Below, piece by piece: positions 23,870 to 31,066 of a DNA stretch of 51,811 nucleotides. Position 1 is the stretch's first letter; each line of letters opens with the position of its first letter. Made by a program: the position numbers and the translations under genes. Origin of the DNA: Streptomyces sp. ASQP_92 (GTDB taxonomy: Bacteria > Actinomycetota > Actinomycetes > Streptomycetales > Streptomycetaceae); assembly GCF_025399895.1 (NCBI RefSeq), contig NZ_JAODUA010000031.1:1-51811 (forward strand), read 5' to 3'. The notes under the pieces are model-generated. The model did not search any database, had not been told where the DNA came from, and saw only the letters and a program-made list of their open reading frames with translations.

Positions 23870-24574
23870 CACACCGCCCCCGAGCCACCCCCGGGGCCGC
23901 GCCCCGGCCCCCGTTCACACCAGGACGGCGCTCACCCGCAATGGCCGGACGCCGCCGCTCATCCGCAACGGCCGGCCGCGCTGGGGGCGCCCCCTGCCCG
24001 GTGCTGCCGGGGGCGCGGGGAACTGCGCGAGCGGCCACGTCCGGTGCGCAGTCGATCGTCGCCGCACGCAGGGCTCCCGCTTGCCCGGTGCTGTCAGGGG
24101 CGCGGGGAACTGCGCGAGCAACCATGCATGGTCCGCAGGCGATCGTCGCCGCGCGCAGGGTTTCCGCTTGCCCGGTGCTGCCGGGGGCGCGGGGAGCTGC
24201 GCGAGCGGCCATGCATGGTCCGCAGGCGATCGTCGCCGCGCGCAGGGTTTCCGCTTGCCCGGTGCTGCCGGGGGCGCGGGGAGCTGCGCGAGCGGCCATG
24301 CATGGTCCGCAGGCGATCGGCGCCGCACGCAGGGCTCCCGCTTGCCCGGTGCTGTCAGGGGCGCGGGGAGCTGCGCGAGCAACCACGCACGGTCCGCACC
24401 CGACCGGCGAGCCCGGGGCCCTCCCTCCTCACCCTCGGAGTCCCGCGGCGGAGCCGCCGAGTACCCCAGCGGAGAGGGGTGGGGCGGGGAAGCCCCCGCC
24501 GTAGCCGCCCCCCGTCCCGCACCCGAGCACACACGCACCCGCACCCGCACACCCCACCGCACCATGGAGCACCC
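23870..24574. other. 705-bp insertion-like spacer inside the SMC operon
   Basis: Cotranscribed genes here normally overlap or sit within tens of bp, so this gap is unusual. It holds the 87-bp tandem array (23995-24429), then GC-rich hairpin-prone sequence of the kind dispersed between Streptomyces genes (for example GGGGCGGGGAAGCCCC near 24481). An open frame of 212 codons starts at 23866 with ATGA overlap to the kleisin gene and reads through the repeats. It encodes an Ala/Arg/Pro-rich 29-residue repeat and I do not treat it as a proven gene. Confidence 0.6.
23995..24429. repeat. Five 87-bp tandem repeats
   Basis: Units begin with TGCCCGGTGCTG at 23995, 24082, 24169, 24256 and 24343, exactly 87 bp apart. 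Units 2-4 are near identical; 1 and 5 have diverged, and unit 5 fades after about 60 bp. Each unit contains GGGGCGCGGGGAACTGCGCG (A/G variants), a core I recall as a very common dispersed intergenic element in Streptomyces. Units 2-4 also contain the palindrome CCATGCATGG. Because 87 is 29 codons, every reading frame stays open across the array. Confidence 0.9.
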
Positions 24575-25570
24575 GTGACCGACCAGCCCACCGAGCACGC
24601 CGTGTTCGGCGACGACGCCGAGGCCCCGGCGCCCGCCGCGACCGGCACCGGCACCGGGACCGGCACAGGCACTGGCACCGGGACCGGCACTCGCACCGGG
24701 ACCGGCACAGGCACCGGGACCGGCACAGGCACCGGCGGCGAGGCCCGGATCACCCCCGCCGACGCCGCCGACGCCGCACGGCTCGTCGCCTTCGGGCTCC
24801 AGCCCAAGCTGCTGCCCGCCCGCGACGCGGAGTACGCGGAACTGCTCCGCCGCCACCGCGAGGACCCCGCCTTCGCGCGGCTGGCCGACGCCGTCGCCGC
24901 GGGGCTCGGCCTGATCGTCCTGGAGGTGTCGCCCCGCGCGGGCATGGCCGTGACGGCGGCCGAGGACTCCGTGTTCGCCGTCCGCATGGGCGACTACGCC
25001 CGCCGCGCCGCCGCCCCCGACTCCGCCGACCGCTTCCTGCACGGCCTGGCCCATCTCGCCGTCGCCGCCCTGGCGTTCCCCCGCCCCGAGGACCTCGCCG
25101 ACGACGGCTACATCGGGCGCATCACCGTCAACGGCGTGGACGCGTTCGTCCGGCAGGCCTGCCGCCGCCTGGAGGAGCGGGCCGAGGAGACCGGCGAGAA
25201 CACCGACCCCGAGACCGGCGCCCCCGGCCTGGAGGCCGCCTGGCGGATCTACGCGCGCCGCAGCTCCACCGGCGCCACCAAGGACGCCCGCCGGCTCGCC
25301 GGTTCGACCACCGGCATCGTCGCCAAGGCGGTCGCCTTCCTCACCGAATCCGGCTTCCTCCAGCGGACCGGGGACGATGCGGGCGGCGCCTACCGCACCA
25401 CCGCCCGCTACCAGTTGCAGGTCCGCGACATGGCGGGCAGCGCCGCCCTCACCGAGCTCATCGAGCTCGGCGTGGTCGCGGTCACCGACGGCGGCGCCAC
25501 CCTGCTGCCGCCGCCCGACGCCGACGACCTGGAACTGGTGGCCGACGCCGGACTGCCCTTCCACTCCTGA
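24575..25570 (+). CDS. Predicted KITE (MukE/JetB-like) subunit with Thr-Gly linker
   Basis: 331 residues. After a short acidic N-terminus comes a 32-residue Thr-Gly dipeptide tract (23-54). A globular, mostly helical domain follows, including a likely winged helix late in the protein (GATKDARRLAGSTTGIVAKA, FLTESGFLQRTGDD). It ends with acidic ELIELGVVAVTDGG and PPPDADDLELV. Small winged-helix KITE proteins lie between kleisin and SMC genes in MukBEF/MksBEF/Wadjet operons; this gene occupies that place. The GTG start follows GGAG by 5 nt. The SMC gene starts 47 bp downstream. The assignment is by context and fold impression. Confidence 0.6.
   Translation: MTDQPTEHAVFGDDAEAPAPAATGTGTGTGTGTGTGTGTRTGTGTGTGTGTGTGGEARITPADAADAARLVAFGLQPKLLPARDAEYAELLRRHREDPAFARLADAVAAGLGLIVLEVSPRAGMAVTAAEDSVFAVRMGDYARRAAAPDSADRFLHGLAHLAVAALAFPRPEDLADDGYIGRITVNGVDAFVRQACRRLEERAEETGENTDPETGAPGLEAAWRIYARRSSTGATKDARRLAGSTTGIVAKAVAFLTESGFLQRTGDDAGGAYRTTARYQLQVRDMAGSAALTELIELGVVAVTDGGATLLPPPDADDLELVADAGLPFHS
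24641..24736 (+). repeat. In-frame 6-bp microsatellite encoding (Thr-Gly)16
   Basis: Sixteen ACC/ACA/ACT-GG(C/G) hexamers, one of them changed to Thr-Arg, with a higher-order 18-bp pattern. Being a multiple of three, slippage would alter linker length without breaking the frame. Confidence 0.9.
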
Positions 25571-25617
25571 CGCCGCCCCCTCCCCCCCGCCCCCCACCAC
25601 CACGAGAGTCCGCCGAC

Positions 25618-28600
25618 ATGTACGAGCTGTCCCGGGTCCGCCTCTACTCCATCGGGCCTGCCGGTGCGCGCTACGCCGACACCGTGCTTGACCTGCGGGG
25701 AGTCGGCGCGCCCGTGCCCAACCCGGCCCCCGCGCAGGCCGAGTTCTTCGAGGACGAGCCGGTCGGCCCGCCGCGCCGCCCCGCTCCCGCGGGCGTGCTC
25801 TTCCTGGAGAACGGCGGCGGAAAGTCCGTACTGCTCAAGCTGATCTTCTCGGTGATGCTGCCGGGCCACCGCAACACCCTGGGCGGCGCCAGCTCCGGCG
25901 TGCTGCGCAAGTTCCTGCTCGCCGACGACTGCGGGCACGTCGCCCTGGAGTGGCAGCACACCCTGACCGGCGAACTCGTCGTGGTCGGCAAGGTCAGTGA
26001 ATGGCGCGGGCGCCAAGTCTCCAACGACCCGCGGAAGTTCGCCGAGGCCTGGTACTCCTTCCGGCCGGGGCCCGGCCTCAGCCTCGACTCGCTGCCGGTC
26101 GCCGAGTCCAGCGCGATGCGGCCGTCCGCCGAGGGCGTCTCGGGCGCGCAGGGCCGGCGCCGCACGATGAAGGGCTTCCGCGACGCCATCACCGAGGCGA
26201 CCAAGGCCTACCCCCATCTGGAGGTGTACTGGGAGGAGATCCACGACCGCTGGAACGAGCACCTCGGCGACCTCGGTCTCGACCCCGAACTCTTCCGCTA
26301 CCAGCGGGAGATGAACGCCGACGAGGGTGAGGCCGCGGGCCTGTTCGCGGTCAAGAAGGACTCCGACTTCACCGACCTGCTCCTGCGCGCCGTCACCGAC
26401 ACCCGCGACACCGACGGCCTCGCCGACCTGGTCAGCGGCTTCGGCAACAAGCTCGGCCGCCGCGCCGAACTCACCGCGGAACGCGACTTCACCGCCGGCT
26501 CGGTCGACCTCCTGAACCGCATCGTCGAGGCCGCCGACACCCGCGCGCGGGCCCGCGACGTCCATGCCGGGGCCGAACGGCGAACCCGCAGGCTCGCCCG
26601 GCGCCTCTCGGCCCGCGCCACCGAAGAGCGCGGCCGCGCCGCCGACCTCGCCCAGCAGGTCACCGCCGCCGCCCACCACGTCACCCTCGCCGAGCAGGCC
26701 CGCGGCCGCAGCTCCCTGATCGCCTCCGAACTCGCCTACCGCCACGCCTCGTTGGCCCTCGCGGTCGCCGAGAAGGCCGCCACGGCACAGCGCCGCGAGC
26801 TGGCCGACGCCCGTACCCTGCACTCCGCCTGGCAGGCCGCCGAGGCAGTCCTGCGCCACCGCGCGGCCGCCGACCGCTCGGCCCGTGTCGCCGTCGCCAT
26901 CCAGGAGGCCGAGCGCGACGCGGCCCCCGCCCTCGCCGCCCGCGCCAAGGCCGCCGCCGATCTCGTACGGGCCCTGCACGCGGCCGCCGAGGACGGCGAG
27001 CGGGTCGCGGCCGAGGAGGAGGAGCGCTCCGCCGCCCTCCAGGAGGCCGGCGAGGCGGCACATCGCGATGCCACCGCCGCCGCGACCGAGGCCCAGCGGG
27101 CCCGCAGCGAGGCCGGGCATCTGCGCCAGCGCCTGGCCGAGGTCGAGCAGGAGACCGCCGAGGCGGTCCGCGCGGGCTGGCTGGACGACAGCGCCCCGGA
27201 CGCCGACCCGGCGCGGGCCGCGCTCGCCGCGAGCGATGCCGAGAAGGCCGCGGTGGCCGGCTGGGACGCCGCCCGCGAAGCCGCCCGCACGGCAGCCGAC
27301 CGGGCCCGCGAGGCCGCCTCCGTCGAGGCCCGGGCCGAACTGGCCGCGGCCCGCGCCGAGGACGCCGCACGCGCCGCCGGTCATGCCTACGACGCGGAGC
27401 GCCGGGCCGCCGAGTCGCTCGCCGGGGAAGAGCGCCTGGCCGAACTGCTCGGCCTGCCCACCGCCCTGTCGGACCGCCCCGGTGCCGCCGTGCCCGAGCC
27501 CCGCAAGCACGAGGGCGAGGGTGGCCAAAGTCCGCTCACCGCCGAGGAGTTGGACCGTTCGGCGGAGGAACTGCGCGAGCTCCTCGACCAGCGGGTCGCC
27601 TCCGCCGAACGCCAGCTCTTCGATCTGCGTACGGCGGCCGCCGACGACGCGCGCATCCTCGGCGCGCTCGGTGACGGTGGACTCCTGCCGCCCAGCCCCG
27701 ATGTGCTGGCCACCGTCGAATACCTCGGCGAGCACGGCATCCCCGCGCTGCCCGGCTGGCGCTATCTCGCCCAGGCCGTCGCGCCCGCCGACCACGCCGC
27801 CGTGCTCGCGGCCCGCCCCGAACTCGTCGACGGCGTGGTCATCACCGACCCCGCCTCGCACGCCCGGGCCCGCGAGGCGCTCGCCGGCGCCGCCCTGCTG
27901 CCGCGCTCCGCCGTGGCCGTCGGCACCACCGCCGCCCTGCTCGCGCCCGTTCCGGCCCCCGACTCGGGCACCGACAGCGGCATCTTCCTCGTACCGCCGA
28001 ACCCGGCGATGCACGACGAGCACGCCGCCGACGAGGAACGCCAGGCACTGCGCGCCCGCGCCACCGCCCGGGACGAGGAGATCCGCTCGCTGGCCGCCAG
28101 GCTCACCGGAGACCGCTCGCTGGCCGCCCGGATCGGCTCCTGGCGCGCCGACTGCCCGCCCGGCATGCTCGCCGAACTCGCCGCTGCCGCCCGCACCACC
28201 CGCGATGCCGCAGGGGAGGCCGCCCAGGTGCTGGCCGAGGCCCGCAGCGCGCGGGCCGAGGCGGACGAGGCGGCCGCCGAGACCGCGCGGGTGCGCGAGG
28301 AGCGCCAAGAGGCCGCCCAGCGCGCCCGGCGTGCCGCCGACGCGCTCGCCGGCCTCGCCTTCCGGCTCCGCGAGCGGGCCGGCTGGCAGGTCAAACTCCG
28401 TGAACTCGCCGACGAGGCGGCCGAGTCGGAGGCCCGCGCCCAGACGTTCCTGGAGCGCGCCAAGGCGGCCGACGAGGACCGCCGCGCCGCCCAGCGCGCC
28501 GCCGACGACGCCCACCGGACCTCGCGCGCGCTGCGCGCGGAGCGGGCCGAGATCGCGGGCGCACCCGAGAACCTCCCCGAGCCGGAAGCCGACGCTCCGC

Positions 28601-30240
28601 GCACCTCTCTGCCCGCCCTGCGCGAGGCCTACCGCGCCGCGTCCCAGCTGTACGAGAAGGTCGGCGTCGGCGCCGATCTGCGCGCCGAGCAGGCCCGCGC
28701 GGAGAGCGACGAGAGCGCGGCGCTCGCCGAACTCGACCGGCTCACCAACAAGGTGCGCACCCGCGCGGCCACGCTCCTGGAAGGCACCGACGGCGCGGAC
28801 GGCCCGTCCCGCCAGGCGGCCGCCGCCCGCGCCGAGTCGCTCGTGCAGATGCTGGAGACGCGCGCGTCCACGGCCAGCGAGCAGCTCGGCCGGCTGCGCG
28901 GCGAGGCCGAGCGCCTGGCCCCCGCCGACGGCGCCGCGCACACCGAGCTCCCCGACGACCAGGTGCCGGCCGACGCCGAACAGGCCCAGGCCCTGCTGCG
29001 GGGCGCGACGGCCGAACTCGCCGCGCGCACCGACGAGTTGGACGCCTCGCGGGCCGCCCACGCCCAACTGCTCGCCGCCCACCGGGCCGCCGAGGACGGG
29101 GCGGGCGGCTTCGAGGAGACCGCGGCGCTCCTGCGCGACCTGCTGCGGGACAACGGCCAGGGCCCGGAGGAGGAGAGCGCGCCCGAGCCGTACCCGGGCA
29201 CCCTGGAGGAGGCCCGCCAGGCCGCCACCGAGACCCGGCGCGCCCTGCGCGGCTGCACCGGTGACCTGTCGGCCGCCGACGCCGCGGTGCGCGAGGCGAG
29301 CGACATCCTGGTGCGTCACGCCAACGCCGCCCGCTACGAGCAGGTCCGCACCCCGGCGCGCCAGCAGATCCGCGAACTGCCCGCCGTCGCCCTGCCCGAG
29401 CACGCCGCCGCCTGGGCCGCCGCCTTCGAGCCCCGGCTGCGCGTCCTGACCGACGAGCTGGAGCAACTGGAGCGCAACCGCGACTCGATCGTCGACCGGC
29501 TGCGCGGGCTGGTGGACTCGGCGCTCACCACGCTGCGCTCCGCCCAGCGCCTGTCGCAGCTTCCCGAAGGGCTCGGCGAGTGGTCCGGCCAGGAGTTCCT
29601 GCGGGTCCGCTTCGAGGAACCCGACCAGGCCACCCTCACCGAACGCCTCGGCGGGGTCATCGACGAGGCCACCCGCGCCGCCGTCAAGAAGAACTCCGAT
29701 CTGCGCCGCGACGGCATGTCCCTGCTGCTGCGCGGAGTCCAGGCGGCCCTCGAACCGCGCGGCATCTCCGTGGAGATCCTCAAGCCGGACGCGGTGCTGC
29801 GCGCCGAGCGTGTCCCGGTCGGACAGATGGGGGACGTGTTCTCCGGCGGCCAGCTGCTCACCGCCGCTATCGCCCTGTACTGCACGATGGCGGCGCTGCG
29901 CAGCAACGACCGGGGCCGCGACAAGCACCGTCACGCCGGCACGCTCTTCCTCGACAACCCCATCGGCCGCGCGAACGCGACCTACCTCCTGGAGCTCCAG
30001 CGGGCCGTCTCCGACGCCCTGGGCGTCCAACTCCTGTACACGACCGGCCTGTTCGACACCACGGCGCTCGCCGAGTTCCCCCTGGTGATCCGGTTGCGCA
30101 ACGACGCGGACCTGAGGGCGGGCCTGAAGTACATCAGCGTCGAGGAGCACCTGCGCCCCGGCCTTCCCCAGCAGGACACCGCGGGCGAGACCGTGCACGG
30201 CGAGATCACCGCGACGCGCATGTTCAAGAAGCCCGCCTGA
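25618..30240 (+). CDS. MukB/JetC-like SMC ATPase, 1540 residues
   Basis: A giant SMC-type protein. The N-terminal head carries the P-loop LENGGGKS (63-70). From about residue 290 to 640 there is Ala/Glu/Arg-rich coiled coil. A globular hinge-like domain spans roughly 660-810 (GGLLPPSPDVLATVEYLGEH, DGVVITDPASHARAREALAG). A second long coiled coil returns to the C-terminal head, with signature FSGGQ (1408-1412) and Walker B TLFLDNPIG (D1446). Length is close to MukB (about 1490). Two features are odd: the first P-loop Gly is Leu, and the residue after the Walker B Asp is Asn rather than the catalytic Glu. Upstream partners resemble kleisin and KITE subunits. No nuclease subunit lies nearby. Confidence 0.85.
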   Translation: MYELSRVRLYSIGPAGARYADTVLDLRGVGAPVPNPAPAQAEFFEDEPVGPPRRPAPAGVLFLENGGGKSVLLKLIFSVMLPGHRNTLGGASSGVLRKFLLADDCGHVALEWQHTLTGELVVVGKVSEWRGRQVSNDPRKFAEAWYSFRPGPGLSLDSLPVAESSAMRPSAEGVSGAQGRRRTMKGFRDAITEATKAYPHLEVYWEEIHDRWNEHLGDLGLDPELFRYQREMNADEGEAAGLFAVKKDSDFTDLLLRAVTDTRDTDGLADLVSGFGNKLGRRAELTAERDFTAGSVDLLNRIVEAADTRARARDVHAGAERRTRRLARRLSARATEERGRAADLAQQVTAAAHHVTLAEQARGRSSLIASELAYRHASLALAVAEKAATAQRRELADARTLHSAWQAAEAVLRHRAAADRSARVAVAIQEAERDAAPALAARAKAAADLVRALHAAAEDGERVAAEEEERSAALQEAGEAAHRDATAAATEAQRARSEAGHLRQRLAEVEQETAEAVRAGWLDDSAPDADPARAALAASDAEKAAVAGWDAAREAARTAADRAREAASVEARAELAAARAEDAARAAGHAYDAERRAAESLAGEERLAELLGLPTALSDRPGAAVPEPRKHEGEGGQSPLTAEELDRSAEELRELLDQRVASAERQLFDLRTAAADDARILGALGDGGLLPPSPDVLATVEYLGEHGIPALPGWRYLAQAVAPADHAAVLAARPELVDGVVITDPASHARAREALAGAALLPRSAVAVGTTAALLAPVPAPDSGTDSGIFLVPPNPAMHDEHAADEERQALRARATARDEEIRSLAARLTGDRSLAARIGSWRADCPPGMLAELAAAARTTRDAAGEAAQVLAEARSARAEADEAAAETARVREERQEAAQRARRAADALAGLAFRLRERAGWQVKLRELADEAAESEARAQTFLERAKAADEDRRAAQRAADDAHRTSRALRAERAEIAGAPENLPEPEADAPRTSLPALREAYRAASQLYEKVGVGADLRAEQARAESDESAALAELDRLTNKVRTRAATLLEGTDGADGPSRQAAAARAESLVQMLETRASTASEQLGRLRGEAERLAPADGAAHTELPDDQVPADAEQAQALLRGATAELAARTDELDASRAAHAQLLAAHRAAEDGAGGFEETAALLRDLLRDNGQGPEEESAPEPYPGTLEEARQAATETRRALRGCTGDLSAADAAVREASDILVRHANAARYEQVRTPARQQIRELPAVALPEHAAAWAAAFEPRLRVLTDELEQLERNRDSIVDRLRGLVDSALTTLRSAQRLSQLPEGLGEWSGQEFLRVRFEEPDQATLTERLGGVIDEATRAAVKKNSDLRRDGMSLLLRGVQAALEPRGISVEILKPDAVLRAERVPVGQMGDVFSGGQLLTAAIALYCTMAALRSNDRGRDKHRHAGTLFLDNPIGRANATYLLELQRAVSDALGVQLLYTTGLFDTTALAEFPLVIRLRNDADLRAGLKYISVEEHLRPGLPQQDTAGETVHGEITATRMFKKPA

Positions 30241-30269
30241 GCGGCCCGCCGAGGAACGGGGCGGTGGCG

Positions 30270-30290
30270 CCCGGGCGGCTCACGCCCGGG
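30270..30290. terminator. Hairpin after the SMC operon
   Basis: CCCGGGC (30270-30276) pairs with GCCCGGG (30284-30290) around a 7-nt loop. It lies 30 bp after the SMC stop and overlaps the last codons of the convergent membrane-protein gene. Confidence 0.55.
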
Positions 30291-30681
30291 ACAGCCGCTG
30301 CCCCGAGCCGTCCGCGGAACGTATTCGAGCCGCCCCCTCGGTGGTACGCGCCGCCCGGCGGGCCCGGCGCCGCTCCCGGCGCAACTTGCGCGCCGAACTG
30401 CTGGGCATCGACACCACGCCGTTGCGCTGGTTCCACACCTGCCGGGTGACCCAGACGTCGAGCACGCCCCAGGTGGCGAGGACCGTGCTGCCGACGCTGC
30501 TCAGCACCATCGGGAAGGCCAGCCAGGAACCGGCGAGCGTGGACAGGAAGGCGATCATCGCCTGCATCAGGGTGGCCGCGACGATGATGACGGCGCGGAC
30601 GGCCGCCGTACGGACCGGGTCGGGCAGCCGGGGCCGTACGGCCGGTTCTTCCACCCACAGGGGCCGTTGCTCAACGCTCAT
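30280..30681 (-). CDS. Small hypothetical membrane protein
   Basis: 133 residues. A Pro/Arg-rich N-terminus precedes two hydrophobic segments (about 30-50 and 54-76: AVIIVAATLMQAMIAFLSTL and SWLAFPMVLSSVGSTVLATW). The tail is strongly basic (KLRRERRRARRAARTTEG), so it probably faces the cytoplasm. No family is recognised. ATG 30681 follows GGAGG at 9 nt. It is convergent with the SMC gene and divergent from the conservon; no functional link can be shown. Confidence 0.8.
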   Translation of the reverse strand: MSVEQRPLWVEEPAVRPRLPDPVRTAAVRAVIIVAATLMQAMIAFLSTLAGSWLAFPMVLSSVGSTVLATWGVLDVWVTRQVWNQRNGVVSMPSSSARKLRRERRRARRAARTTEGAARIRSADGSGQRLSRA

Positions 30682-31066
30682 GCCTGCATTCCTCCCCACC
30701 GGCGAAGGCTCGATGCCTCGCGCCCGCCGCGGCCGCGCGCCGTCCGGGCCCGTTGGACCGGACCCGCTCCCCGTCACGCGTACCCCGCTCGTCCCGCACC
30801 ACCCGTACGGACAGACGAACGGAACTCCCGTGAGATTCCCGGGAATTGGCCGGGAGGAGCACTTCCAGCCATCTGCCGGAAGGGGCGAAAAGCCGCCATG
30901 ACGGGTGTCCTCGGCTTCGGGCGGGGGTGCCATCTCCCGGAATACCGGGACAACGCATGATCACCGCTTCTGACAGCGGCCGAAAATCGTCCGGACGTGC
31001 CTTCGAGTTGTCTGTGGGTCGGTAGTAGGCTCACGCCGTTTGTTGACGGTTGATCTGGGGGAGGCC
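30682..31066. other. 385-bp divergent intergenic region before the conservon
   Basis: No gene is visible. It contains two perfect inverted repeats with similar arms: ATTCCCGGGAAT (30835-30846) and TCCCGGAATACCGGGA (30935-30950). They are candidate binding sites for one dimeric regulator. The cvnA promoter candidate lies at the right end. Confidence 0.5.
31002..31031 (+). promoter_or_regulatory. Candidate cvnA promoter
   Basis: TTCGAG (31002-31007), 18-nt spacer, TAGGCT (31026-31031). The predicted start near 31038 gives a leader of about 29 nt containing the GGGGGAGG ribosome site of cvnA. Confidence 0.5.

Noticed and set aside
23995..24429. CRISPR array
   Set aside because: The 87-bp units are contiguous with no unique spacers, and there are no cas genes.
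25408..30198. A 1596-codon open frame antisense to the SMC gene
   Set aside because: In very GC-rich DNA the antisense frame of a long gene stays open by codon bias. It has Gly/Ala/Val/Arg-rich low-complexity content, no domain and no start signal.
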